57,920 bases of DNA, taken from the NCBI GenBank assembly GCA_051453625.1, contig JBOZIK010000001.1, positions 82,317,934 through 82,375,853 of the forward strand. The letters are read 5' to 3'. Position numbers and translations under genes: made by a program. Below the pieces are notes generated by a model. That model saw nothing but the letters and a program-made list of their open reading frames with translations, did no database searches and was not told the DNA's origin. How positions within the stretch are numbered: the stretch's first letter is position 1; each line of letters starts with the position of its first letter. This DNA is from Welwitschia mirabilis. Taxonomy: Eukaryota; Gnetophyta; Gnetopsida; Welwitschiales. Shown here in pieces: positions 44,160 to 55,895 of the stretch.

Positions 44160-44791
44160 CTAATGATAAGAAGCTTCAGAATTCCGTCACAAGCTTGTCT
44201 GTGTTTCTGGCTTATTGCACCTTACGTCATAACTCTCTGGTTGGTATTTAAGAAGTTAAACATGTTTAAAGTTTTACATTAATTTTCTCCTTTGACTTTT
44301 CCACTCTGCTCGTTTGCTTTACTGAAAGCTCTAACGAAAGGGACGTGAACAGGTCCCTTAAAATGAAATAAGAGAGTATTTTTCGTTAGTACTTTTCATA
44401 ACAATCTGAACTCTCGTTTGAACCCTTAAACTACTGGTTTATGTAAGAAAGCCCTCTGCAATATGATATTGTTTCACATATCCGCATTCAAAATCGTCTA
44501 CAAACGAAACGATCATAAGCACGTAAATATTGGGACTCTGAAGAAAGCAATGGCAGAAAAAGGAAGATACAAACTGAACTCTTGCAACTACACCGTGTTA
44601 GAAAAATGCTTAACTACATGCATCATAATAACAGACAGATTTTTCTGATAAATATGCTAATTTCTCAGATATATAGCAGCAAACGAGCTCTGTACATGGA
44701 GATGTAGCTTCGCAACAGAAAGTATGATTTGTAGAACACAAACACAAAATGAATTTTCCTGAAACTTCAACAAATACTATTCAACCACTGA

Positions 44792-45092
44792 ATGGATGCG
44801 ATCTCTGTTACAGCTAAAGCAGGATGCGATGCTGCGAACAAGCGAAGAAAGAATCCCTTTGAGAATTTGGCCCCTGCGCGGAATCATCCTGGCAGCATTT
44901 CCTCCTCTGCTTCTGTTTCGTCGTTCGACATCATTTCTTCTTTCCATTCCCGCTTACACTTGGAAGCAACGAGGTCAAGAGAAACCAGTGAGATTCAGCA
45001 CTGAGCACCGAGCAGAATGGCTTAGCTACCTTTACTTTGTTGGGCTAGGCCCAGCCCAGACACGTCGCGGTTGGTTTATACAAGGCTTCTAA
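44792..45092 (+). CDS. Two overlapping short ORFs of unknown function
   Basis: Frames 44792-45004 (70 codons, MDAISVTAKAGCDAANKRRK...) and 44796-45092 (98 codons, MRSLLQLKQDAMLRTSEERI...) overlap in different phases. The first has a balanced, polar, Ser-rich composition and could be a real N-terminus; the second ends AQTRRGWFIQGF. No family is recognised. At most one is real. Confidence 0.2.
45041..45059. promoter_or_regulatory. Clustered site II (TGGGCY) motifs
   Basis: tgggctaggcccagcccag holds TGGGCT, GGCCCA and AGCCCA. These are three overlapping site II elements bound by TCP factors in plant housekeeping promoters. A CACGTC follows at about 45061. The motifs are rare elsewhere in the window. 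Confidence 0.4.
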
Positions 45093-45496
45093 GTCATCGC
45101 TTTAAAGTCATGGCTTCTGATGTGATGATAATGCACTTTACGATTTAGTCAGATCAGATTCTCTGGCTTTCTTGCTCATGGCTTTTGATGTGAGAGGAAG
45201 AAGCTTAACGTGATGGTAACGGGCGTACGATTTGTAATGGCAAGAAGCTCCTATTGGCTTTCGGCTTCATGACTCTTGATGTCATAGTAATGGCTGTGTA
45301 ATTTGTATTAGAGTTAACTCTTTGGCTTGGTTCTAATTCACACAAGCACTTTTCATATGGATCCAGATTGTTCTCCGATTTTTCCAGTAATACCAAACCC
45401 AATAACTGGTTCCAGTTTCGAACAAAGCTGGTATGATGACGCTAGGCCCTACAGCTGGCTGAGGAAGGAAGGCGATTTATTTTGAGTGTGCTCAAG

Positions 45497-46002
45497 GGAA
45501 TCTTGGGTCCATATATAGAGATAGGACATCCTCACTTAATTGTGTGCTTTGCCTTCTTATTTGTTGTCGTTAAGGAAAGGCAATGTGAACAGGGTTCCGA
45601 TTTCCTGTCTTATTGTGTCCACATGACTCAATTTGAAACCAATTTTGGACTAATTGCGGTTCTCACAGCAAACCTAACCAACGAAAGTGAAAAACTGAAA
45701 CTAAATTTGAAGCCAATTTTGGAGTTAATGGGGTTCTCACGGCAAACTTAAACCATAATGAAATTGGAAAGCTAAAACTGAGACGCAGTATTTTATCACA
45801 TCTTAAGGTCCAAAAGGAAATCTTAGGTCAATGTCACGTAAGATCTTACTTCCTCTGGTGCTTCTGTCGTTTGCCTCCTTATGTATCCTTAAGGAGTGGC
45901 AGTGTGAACAGGGTTCTTATTTTTTGGCTTATCCTGTTCACACGCCTCCTAGTTTGCGGCCAAGTTTGGAGCTCTTGCAGTTCTGACCGCAAAATAACCA
46001 TA
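45497..46002 (+). repeat. Degenerate tandem duplication, period about 320 bases
   Basis: The block 45497-45630 (ggaatcttgggtccat ... ggcaatgtgaacagggttcc ... tgtccacatg) recurs at 45816-45946 (ggaaatcttaggtcaat ... ggcagtgtgaacagggttct ... tgttcacacg). A shorter module, ccaattttgganntaattgc plus ggttctcacngcaaac, occurs three times (about 45639, 45713 and 45960). The first copy has a TATA-like ccatatatagagat (45511-45524). The 89-codon frame at 45482-45751 runs across the first copy and is probably not a gene. Confidence 0.65.
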
Positions 46003-46132
46003 ATCAAACTCTGCTATTCCTAAAATAATCCGCAAAGACAAATGAAAACGGTGCACTTGGCTGCCTTGTGATTTCTGATGTGATCAATTTCTTTTGATTT
46101 CCCAATTGACGGACCTTCATGTTTAGGGATCG

Positions 46133-46138
46133 CACGTG
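46133..46138. promoter_or_regulatory. G-box CACGTG with adjacent site II motif
   Basis: gcacgtgcagaggagtggccca (CACGTG 46133-46138, then TGGCCCA) is a promoter-like pairing. It lies between unassigned ORFs, and the direction is unknown. Confidence 0.35.
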
Positions 46139-46420
46139 CAGAGGAGTGGCCCAGTCCTGAGAGAGATACGTTTTGTGACTGGACACGATGGATGGAACAA
46201 GAAGATCGCCTCTTAAAGAAATAAATGATGGAGATGTTTAGTAACTCTCTGAAGTGCCACACGTTCTTTGTTTTTCTGTTAATTTTCTTTGACGAATTAA
46301 AAATGAATTGTGAGAAGCATCAATCATCCTTTCTTTTAACAGAGCTGCTGCCGTCTTCTGTTACCAGATTTACTGCTGCCTTTACTCAAAAAAGTAAGAA
46401 TGGAGCTTAAATAGTCGTTA

Positions 46421-46804
46421 TTGCGGTGGAACCTTGACTTTAAAGGCAACAAGAAACCTACGGCTCATATTTCGACTAAAATCATGCACAAAGACAGTGA
46501 AGTTTGCAATTTAACAGTAATGGTCCTGGAACATAAAAAGGACACACTCATATTCCAGATATACATATATCCGAAGCACAAAGAACAAAAGGAATCAACA
46601 AACAGATTGCATATTCCTCTTCGAGGGGAACATGTAACAGCTTGTCTCTGCTGTGGAAAAAGGATTTCAGAATCCTTTGTTAAAATCCATTTAAGAAGGG
46701 AAAGAATTCCAGTGTTCCTTCTCCTACTTGAACTAATGTATCTAAAATTTTTTCAGAAGCAGAGTACAGTGACGTCAAAAATGCATTTGCACATATTGCA
46801 CTGA
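46421..46804 (+). CDS. 127-codon ORF of unknown function
   Basis: Longest gap-free open frame in the window. It starts MRWNLDFKGNKKPTAHISTK and includes a CLCCGK cluster near codon 75. The residues are mixed rather than low-complexity. No family is recognised. It overlaps antisense frames 46680-46895 and 46850-47071, so at most one strand is coding. Confidence 0.2.
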   Translation: MRWNLDFKGNKKPTAHISTKIMHKDSEVCNLTVMVLEHKKDTLIFQIYIYPKHKEQKESTNRLHIPLRGEHVTACLCCGKRISESFVKIHLRRERIPVFLLLLELMYLKFFQKQSTVTSKMHLHILH

Positions 46805-47071
46805 CAGGTTTCTCAACATTTTGAATCAAATAAAGAGTTAAAACTATATTCACTCGACTTCGAAGGCAACGAACACGATTCGTACGCACGAACAATGAAT
46901 TCGTTTCCCTATTTCAGCAAAGCACGGAATATTTGGTAAAGTATCCATCGGAATACCGTAGAAAGCATTAATCATTGATTTTGTCAATTGTAGAAAAAAA
47001 CGAACCATTAAAGGCTTCTCGTCTCTTCCTCGACAACGCTCTGACGCTGTCATCTCCGAACGTTGAGCCAA
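46680..47071 (-). CDS. Antisense ORFs of unknown function
   Basis: Antisense frames 47071-46850 (MAQRSEMTASERCRGRDEKP...) and 46895-46680 (MFVRTNRVRCLRSRV...) are adjacent and overlapping, as two exons or a frameshifted gene might be. The second contains SASEKILDTLVQVGEGTLEF, which reads like ordinary protein. No family was recognised and no clear splice junction was settled. Confidence 0.2.
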
Positions 47072-47405
47072 GGCCCTACGGAATTGTTTGATACTTCACA
47101 CGGAAACTCCGTTGGACTTTTTTGTTGAAAAGGAAGGAATCAGACGATGATTGCAAGCAAGATGAAATGAAAGTCTACACTTTAATTAATAAGATGGTGG
47201 GTCGTTCTTTTTATCTTTGGTTCATCCCATATTCAAGTGGGATTCTTTGTGGTGTGTATCCTTATCTTAAAAAGCTTCTCCTCAGTTAAGTGATTAACCA
47301 AGTTTAACCGAGACTGAACTCACAAGTTACAGCTCTGATTCCTTACTGTAAATGTTAACATGTAAGTCAACACAAAATATGTTGTTTTATCAAAAATGGC
47401 AAAAA

Positions 47406-47640
47406 TTAAACTAAGCTTATATGGGAGTACCAAAGTTGTTGAACATGTGATTTCATCAATCTGCAAAATTCTCCTCCTTTCATAATACCACTATACAAAC
47501 CTGGCATATTTAATAGAAAATTTTTCTTAGAAAGGTATTGTGTTAGAGCATCATAGTTATCATCTTCCATTATTTTGACTTGCAACCTTTCAATATCCAA
47601 ATGCTGAAGATGTAAAAACGAATGTGGAAGTTGTTATTCC
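47406..47640 (-). pseudogene. Possible LRR-type fragment
   Basis: On the minus strand 47640-47570 reads QLPHSFLHLQHLDIERLQV, which fits the plant leucine-rich-repeat pattern LPxSFxxLxxLxxLxI. It continues open through KIMEDDNYDALTQYLSKKNF to a stop at about 47406. There is a stop just upstream. One repeat unit is weak evidence: it may be an NLR-gene fragment or chance. Confidence 0.25.
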
Positions 47641-50600
47641 AAATTCTTTTTATTTTTCTATTTTTTTAAGATGACATAGTGACATCAGATCATGAATGAC
47701 TATTTGACTAAATGGCATCACTTCTCTTGACTAAATATATCAACAAATGAAATGAAAATCATGAATAAAACATTATCAAACTAAAAACCATTAACAATAG
47801 GAACAACACCATCATTAAATAATAACCCTTGAATATGAGGTAATATTAATCATATAGAAAGCATAAGTCATAATTGAAGCTACACATGCATTAGAAATAT
47901 TTATGCTTTGAACTATGGTTAAAATATGATAAGGCTATGGATATTACAAAAATGGAAATTAAACAAATTGTAAAACGTGGTAGGATGCTCAATATAATAT
48001 AGAATGTCAAACTTCAAACTTTTAGTAGTTGTACTATCTCCCAAAGTATAGCCACTATGATCATTTAAATGAATTATTTGATTATGCACATTGCCTCATA
48101 ATGGACTAAGTAAAACATCCAAAGGTTCAAATCCATAACCTTCTAAATAGAGGATAAATGTCATGCTAGCTGGACTACCATCCCATTTACATGATCGATA
48201 TAATAGCTATAACTATTATACGTTTACATAATTGGCTACCTAGACATACCATTACTTCCAAGATGATTATAGATATGAGATTACAACATAATTATTAAAT
48301 ACAATGCGAATATTAAGAATTAATTGCTTTTTTCTTTCAATAATATTTTGTTTTGCTAAAGAGCCATGATAACTATAATGGATCTATGTCCTAAGGTTTC
48401 AAAAGTGGCTAGTTGGTATCACCACTATGACATTCATTCATCTTGCCATTATGCAATGGAACTAACTAGACAGAGTAAAATGTGGTAAAAGCAAGAATAA
48501 GTATCTTGAAATATTACTAAGGAAAAAAATCAAAAAAAAAAAACTAATCAGGCTAAAAATTTTACAATTATTTCTCTTAGATTTAATCTTTAGGAAAGCC
48601 ATAGATGCTTATTTTAACATTGGTTTTTATGAAGTGTAATTTTCTAAATACATAACACATTAACCCATGCTAATTTAGGTTTCTAATAGAAATGATGTAT
48701 TTTGTAATGTTCTTAGGACTTAACTTGAACTAGTACTACCACCATTCGAATTAAACTTTTGGTCTTTTACAAGGAAATAATGACTTCTTTAGTCAAATCT
48801 TTGGAAAAGATCTCATAAGATGATCCTACATTTAGCAAGTTACATATTAGCCAACTAGATCATATTTCAAGTAAAATTCAATGTTAAAGATCATGATGAA
48901 AAGTTAAAATCTTAACGTTAAGAAGCTATTACCCTTCATGAATCTCCCATTTGATAAATTTAATTATTTTTAATGTATTTGTAAATGTTTTATTAAGTTA
49001 TTTCTTTAGTTTCCTTCTTTCATACTGCATTAGCAAATAGTTCTTATCTTGATCGAAGTTATGGGCTAGGCCTTTGCACAAGGTTTAACTTTCTCTGTTT
49101 TTTTATTTGGTGCTATATCTTAACTTAAGGATAAACTATGTATATTTATATACTTATTCCCTTACTTTTCCTAAGATCCTACTTTCATTTTATGGAAATA
49201 GTGAGAGAGAAGAAACAAAGAAAGGAAGTAAGGAAGGAACTCATAGATTAGAAATTTCAATTTAAAATTTCTTAATAAATCTTATAAACATTTCCTATCA
49301 CACACTCTAAATCCTAATGTTGAGGGATGCTTATTTAATCAACTACTTGAGTTAATAAAATTAAAGGCTCTTTAATTAAATCAATGAAGTGACATGTGTT
49401 TTGGATGTATGAATGCATTAATAATTGTGTATAAAAGGCTCATTAACTATAATGAGTAGTTATAACTATCCATTTAAGGGATACAACCCCTATGGAAAAG
49501 GTGTAATGATTACTTACAACCTTTTGTTAAAGTCAAAAGGATGGTCTTTTCAAGGTGTAGGGTACTTTAAATCCTTGATAAAACCAAATAATTACATGAT
49601 GGTCTTAGAGGGAATACCTTGAAGGTAAACCCTCTTAACTAAATCGTCAACCCAAGCTATGCTTCTTAGCAATGACAATTTATGGTCAGAGAGATATTAA
49701 ATCTTAATTAATGAACATAAGTTTTATTTTATGTTATTTTAAACACATCCATTGTCTTAATTCATATGCTACATATTTAGTGTTTCATATCACCAAGCCA
49801 AGGTTTAACACATTGAAACATCATAGTTAGTATATATGTATGTGTATGTGTGTGTATGTACGCACACGCTCGTGTGTATGTGTGTGTGCGTAAAGGAAAA
49901 TTCAAAGGATCAAAGTGCTATACTAGGTGTAAAACAAGATTTCTAAGATAAAAGATGATAAGAGAAAAAGTACATCTCTTCCTATGAGCCATATTGATGA
50001 TGATGAACATGAGAGAATGAATCACCTAGAAGGTTCAAGTAGGTTTGGAGGGATGTACTCATTGGTGTCATTGGAAATAAGGAAATTCATGGTTATGACC
50101 TTGTTGTAGTAATGATTGAGTGATGACACAATAAAATATATGGATGAATGCATATGCTTCTTAGAGATACATCATTTATAGTAAAATATACAAAGATCCT
50201 CGTTTTTTAATATAAACCTCTTTAAGGCTCTACTCAAAACCTATTCCAAATGGGTAATGTGTGCATCTTTCTATGGCACTTTAGCTAGGCTTACCTCTTC
50301 TTATGTACCTAGTCATTGAGATATATCATCTTAGCCTATAATAAAAATATTTTTAAAAAAGATAATTTTTTAATATTTTATGCTATTTTGTTTAAAAAAA
50401 AAGATATGGATACGTAAGAAAATTAAAATTATATTTGTCATCCAACTTTAAAGTTTTGCATCCTTTAACTATTTCATCATATGTATCATCATAAAATGAG
50501 CTATCTCCAATTCATTGAACAATGTCTAAAGTTTAAATAGATTAAGTGCAAAGTTTTACCCACTAGATGAAAGATGAGCTAGTTGAAAATATTCATTAAA

Positions 50601-52300
50601 ACTATAGTCGCTTTGGTTATTATACTATAATGTGTCATCATAATGTGAACCTTGAGATGCTAGAGTGAGTATTATTACTTTTAAACCTTTGGCTTATTTA
50701 ATTTAAGAGATTAAGCTTTGTTCTTTTGAAATAAGCTTAAACAAGAAGGCAGAAAGGCCTCTTGTCTACTTTAGAAGTAAGAACAAAATTAGGCAGGCAA
50801 AAGTAAGAGTACTTCAAATGCAGAAGTAGATGGAGGAGGATTCGAAATCACAAATAACACGGATGAATGGATCCCTACTAGAGTAGGAAACTTTCTTACA
50901 TGAATTTTGAGCATCATAAAGTAGTCATGTTCCTACAAGAAGTCTGAAAAAAATTATCATCCCATTAGAGTAATCATATTTAAATTTAGATATTACAGTA
51001 AGATTGAATCCTGATATATAATTTACTTACTTTATTGCATGACGGGTAGTAATTATGATGTATATTTTTGTTAATAAAAGAATGTTTTTATACCTAGATC
51101 TATACTTTTTAGTTAATTAGTAAATACCTCTTTATGATAGTTAGTGGATGTTAATAGGCTAGTATATATTATCAATAATGTTGTAAATAAAAATTTTATT
51201 TGGCATGAAGATAAAGGAAAAGAATAAGTTGGCTAGAATGTAAGAATAATGTTGTTCATTGAACTCCTTTTAAGGAGAAATAAAAGGAACTACCTAATGA
51301 GAAAGCAAGAATCAATGTATAAGTAGAAAACCAGTAGCAAGGGAAACATCTTTGGTGAGGTAACTTTAGGAATAAAACTAGGAGCTAAGAATTAGTAATA
51401 AGGATCTCTAGTTCATCTTGAAAAGGATTTAATAGGTGTCTCCATAGTTCTAATGTTACTTGAAAAGGAAAACTAATCTTTCTATTAATGCATTTTTTTA
51501 ACATTTGATATTACTTTAATAATAAGCTAAAAAGATAGTTTTTGAATGTTATATCTCTGTTTACATATTGAAAAGTAGTGTATACTTTTATAGTGCTTGA
51601 AAAAGTAATGTTTTCTTTTAACTTCCTTCTATTTGTATAGCTATACATAACAAGAATATTTAAAAATACCTAGAAATAGGTGTTATTTTAGCATATTGTG
51701 AATTCTCTATATGTTTGATATTTTCCCCCACTAATGTATATTATGTATATAATAGACATACATTAATATTCAACCTAAATGGTTCAAGTAATATTTATCA
51801 AGAGTTGATCTTAATAATGTATTTTGAACGAAGCTAGTTGAAGAATTGATAGTCTTCATTAGTTCTTTAGTGAAATTCAATTTTAAATCAAAGATTTAAG
51901 CTTACTTTAGGGTAAGTAGCATTATAGTTTTTCTACATTTTCTAGCATTATTTTATATTATTTTTAATATTATTTTCAAATACAGCTTTCATCATTTTGG
52001 TGTTAGAACGAGGGTGATGCTAAAGCTAACAAGTAAAGATGTAGAAGTCTATAATCTAAGAATATAGTCAAGGGAAATGACATGATGAGATGAATAGATT
52101 TATTAAAAATCTTGAAAAATACAACTTGAAGAAGAAAAAGGGTGTAAAGTTAAAATGGAAATAGAGGAAGAACATTTAATTATGGTTGAAACTACTGTGG
52201 AATAGGCTATGAAATAATATATATTTTCTCAATTAATTACTAAAATAGATGATATAATTTTAATATGTGTTGTTGCTAAAAGTTTCTGTGTTCTATTACA
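47641..52300. other. AT-rich decayed repeat DNA, mostly unassigned
   Basis: No domain was recognised. Near 49430 gtgtataaaaggctcatt looks like an LTR promoter and is followed by atccatttaagggatacaac, so a solo LTR may be present, but no ends were found. The small frame 49425-49622 starts in this leader. A GT-rich repeat lies at 49831-49891. Confidence 0.35.
49831..49891. repeat. Imperfect (TG)n/(TATG)n microsatellite
   Basis: tatatatgtatgtgtatgtg, then a CG-containing middle (gtacgcacacgctcgtg) and a second TG run to 49891. The halves are roughly mirror-like (TG run, CA run, TG run). Confidence 0.85.
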
Positions 52301-54489
52301 TATGATAAGGTGATGCGATCGATGCCTTTAGGGGGGGGTGTCGATGGAGTGGCTGGGGATCGTCTCATGGCATTCCTAGTATTAACTCGCACCCTAGAGT
52401 AACAAGACTAAAACAACCAAACACCGGAAGCAGATGGATTAAAGAGTACCACAAGATACAATTAATTATCCTCATGGGTTCAATAAACACCTACTCATCA
52501 TCGTATATAGAAATGGTCACTCAGCTGACTAGAAAGTCAATAACCTTCAAGTTAGCCTTAAAACATTCTAAAGCATAGTTCAAGTAATACAATTTCCTTA
52601 GTATAATAGTAAGATATGACTTAGATCCATAAACGTTGAGAAAAGTGAGTTCGAAGATCTTCTTTCAATGAGAAAGAAAGAATTAGAAAGCAAATAATAG
52701 AATTGATTATGTTTTTAAATCATTAAAATAAAATAAATCAATAATGCAATGATGTAATTGATATGATGCAATGCAATGCAAAATGACTATGTTGAATGAA
52801 TACAATCCTAATACAATTTGAGTAGTCAAATTACTAATCTATTATCAGCTAAATTAGTCCTTAGAAATCATAACATATCATTATCAATGTTACTTTAGTC
52901 TTTAAGAAAATACATCATGGAAAGTGAGGAAGGAAAAAAAAAGGAGAATTAAACAAAACATACTTTCTTATTCATTGAATTAGAAAGCATGCTTATATAC
53001 TTTAATGAGAAACAACACCCTGATGGAAGAATCTCAACCCAATACCAAGGGAAACCCTTTTTAAAATCAAGATGGACCATTGTTGATCAATGCTCCAATT
53101 GTCACAAGATATAAAATTAATCCAAAGATGAGAAATAAGGTGTCTGGAAGGGTATTTATTCTTCTATGTCAGGGGTTAAGGTTTTTAAAGGGTGTAATGT
53201 GAAAGGATGCAACCAAAATAAATTTTTATTACAAGGATTAGTATTTTTAAAAAAATAACTCAGTTTTGTCCACTATGTCATCTAGAAGACAAGGCAAACA
53301 ATAGGCTTAACTATGTATTAATGCATAACATTTGGTAGTTTTGTGATGCCCTTACTGATAGTCTATAATACTCATATATATAACTTTAAAATTTATAAAC
53401 ATTAATTATTTACCAAAGGGTTAAGTCCTTGTCCTTCCCCTCTATCATACACATTAATTATGCAATAATCCATGATTTTAATAAAAAATTTAGCATGTGA
53501 GGATCCCTAACCTTAATTCCCTTTAATAAATTTATTTAATTAAAGTATTAAAATAACTATAGGAGGGGAAAAACACATACATCAAGACCTCTAATATAAC
53601 TCTTAAATCTTATAGCTTCTAAATTTATTAATTATTGTAAACATATTATTCCTTTTATAATATCTAAGTGTATAAGCTATCCTTGCTTGTTAATTATGTT
53701 TCTAATTAATGATTATTAGTTTTACATTTAAAGGCATAACTCTCAAATTTACTACTTCTAATTAAACTATAAATTTTCAAGGAAGGATTGTAATGATGCA
53801 TAAAAATAAATTGTTCAACTCCATACTTTATTGAGTAATACTTTAAGAAAAGATATTAATGAATTGACATTCAATGTATACTCAAGATAAATACATTATT
53901 GAAGAGTTTAAGTTCTCAATATAATCTTTAAGAAATGCATAAGGGAATATGTGATCAAATTTCATGTTTCATTACAATAATTTATTCCAAGAAAAGATAT
54001 TCATGATTCATCATTGAAGCACTAAAATACTAAGGAATTCCATAAAACTTACAAGGGATGCATATAATAAAAATGAGATTAATATGTTAACACTCACTTA
54101 TCTAATAACATATCCTTCAAGAAAAGTACATAATATCTGTAAATCACAATCATTTAAACTCTAAAATTTTTTGGATTAATAAAGAGAAATAAGTTTCATT
54201 CTACGACAAATTTTCAACAATACTGGAATAGTAATCCATCTTTTCTTTATGCCCTCTTTAGTAACCATAGTCTAGGTTTTTCACCTCTTACATAAGGGAT
54301 ATGGAATGAGAACTATAAAAATTTCATAGCTCCTAGTATGATCCAAGCAAGATAAGGCAAGATAAGGATTTTCAAATGTCAGGATAAGAAGGACAAAAAT
54401 AAGAACTCCAAGTGACAAGACATAACACAAGAGAAATTATCTCATGGTTATGAAGTGAGAACAATTGATTGTAAACTTATATATATATT

Positions 54490-54800
54490 TTAATTACTTC
54501 ACTACCGTATTTGGTGATCTATGAAGCCCACTGTCTCATTCACTGATCTGTGGTTCTCATATACTATTTTTCACATTTTACTTACTTCACTGCCTTATTT
54601 GGTCTCATTCAGTAATCTGTGGATATCATATAATAGTTTTCACATTTCACTAACTTCACTACATCATTTGCCGATCTATGAATCACACTGCATCATTTGG
54701 CTATCTATGGTCAATCTATTATTTCCACTACCTCATTTAGTGATCTGTGGAATTCTCACCTTCAACTGCCTCACTTGGCAATTTGTGGAATATACATAAC
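54490..54800. repeat. Degenerate short tandem array in LTR J
   Basis: At least seven diverged copies of a motif like actgcctcatttggtgatct followed by gtgg start near 54501, 54529, 54589, 54656, 54687, 54727 and 54765. Spacing is irregular at 26-68 bases. The 92-codon open frame at 54521-54799 is produced by this repeat. Confidence 0.7.
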
Positions 54801-55205
54801 CATAAGTTCTCAAGAAATCATAATGTTAAGAGAAGCATGAGAGAGGAATAACAATGAAGCATTAACTTATGACAAAAATAACTTACATTTAGATTATTGA
54901 AGAAATCGAGTATTAAAAAATAGTATGAGTTGAGATTTGAAACAAGGATTGAATCTACTTAGTTATCAACATCAAACACATCTATATCCGATTCGCAAGA
55001 AAATAGATACAAAAATACAATAATGGATTGCATATAAAAAGGGACCAACAAGGATGCAAGAAGGAATAAAACCATACTCTTAACTAATCATAATGTTTGA
55101 GGACTTTTAAGTTCTTCCAATGTTCCAAATCTCCTAGGCTTCCTAAGCTCCAAGATTTAAAAGCAAAGTATTTTGGAAACTAAGCCTAACTTGAGGGAAG
55201 AAGAA

Positions 55206-55216
55206 CTCTATTTATA
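55206..55216 (-). promoter_or_regulatory. TATA box of LTR J
   Basis: On the minus strand tataaatagag is followed by ttcttcttccctcaag, a typical U3/R boundary about 680 bases into the LTR. Confidence 0.45.
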
Positions 55217-55895
55217 ATGAGATAACATGGGTAAAGTGAAAAGACTTAAAAATATAGAAGAACACATCATGAGCCAATGGTAATGGTAAGGGTTTCATGA
55301 CACCTCATCAAGGCTTGCCTAGCCACTGGGTGCTTTAATAATATTTAAAAAAAATACTTTCTATTCTATCATGTTTAATCATAATAATGGAGAAAATAAA
55401 TAAGCCTTCACATAATAATGTTTAATCATGTACAAATTCTAGGAAGGTGCAACAATCATATTAAGTAAATAATATCATCACAACTACAAGGTCATTTTTG
55501 AAAATTATAAAGTAAGATTTTAGTCTTTATAGAGACAAAAGGAACTCAAAGCACAATCTTTAATATAACATCACCTTAATAACATAATACCTATATTAAT
55601 TAGAGATTCAAAAATAAAAGATGATGTAATAATTTCATAACTGAAAATAGTATTAATGTAATCCATTAATTTACCCACTATCAAAACTTCTAACTTTACC
55701 ATTCAAGATCATAATTACTAAGGATTATAATAAAAAAATAATATTATAGCTAATACAACATGAATAACTTTTAAGAACAAAATTTTTTAGAATATAAATA
55801 CAAATAACTAAATTTTCTTGTAGACTCTATAATAAAAAAATATTTTAATTTAGTTTTTAAGCAAATATTTAGACCTTAAAATTCTAGACATGACA

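Larger units (their letters stand above)
44160..47350. other. CpG-richer, low-copy-looking island
   Basis: CpG dinucleotides are common here (for example cgtacgcacgaac, gacacgtcgcgg, gtaacgggcgtacg) and GC is higher than in the flanks, which are strongly CpG-poor. Promoter-like motifs (45041-45059, 46133-46138) and several short frames (44463-44648, 44792-45092, 46421-46804, 46680-47071 antisense) are present. None gives a recognisable protein, and no exon structure could be proved. It could be the edge of a gene, a recently inserted segment, or unmethylated intergenic DNA. Confidence 0.45.
52300..55895 (-). repeat. 3' LTR of antisense element J (Tekay/Del-like), left edge uncertain
   Basis: On the minus strand the LTR starts TGTCATGTCTAG at 55895, directly after a polypurine tract. 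A TATA box (55216-55206) and a leader with cttggagcttaggaagccta (near 55150) follow, similar to LTR F's gcttggaacttgaaagcttgg. The tandem array at 54490-54800 lies within it. The left edge is not defined: a GC-rich segment at 52310-52380 (with gggggggtgtcgatgg) may be near it. Long LTRs are typical of Tekay/Del chromoviruses. Confidence 0.5.

Noticed and set aside
54521-54799. 92-codon ORF
   Set aside because: It is produced by the degenerate tandem array in LTR J.
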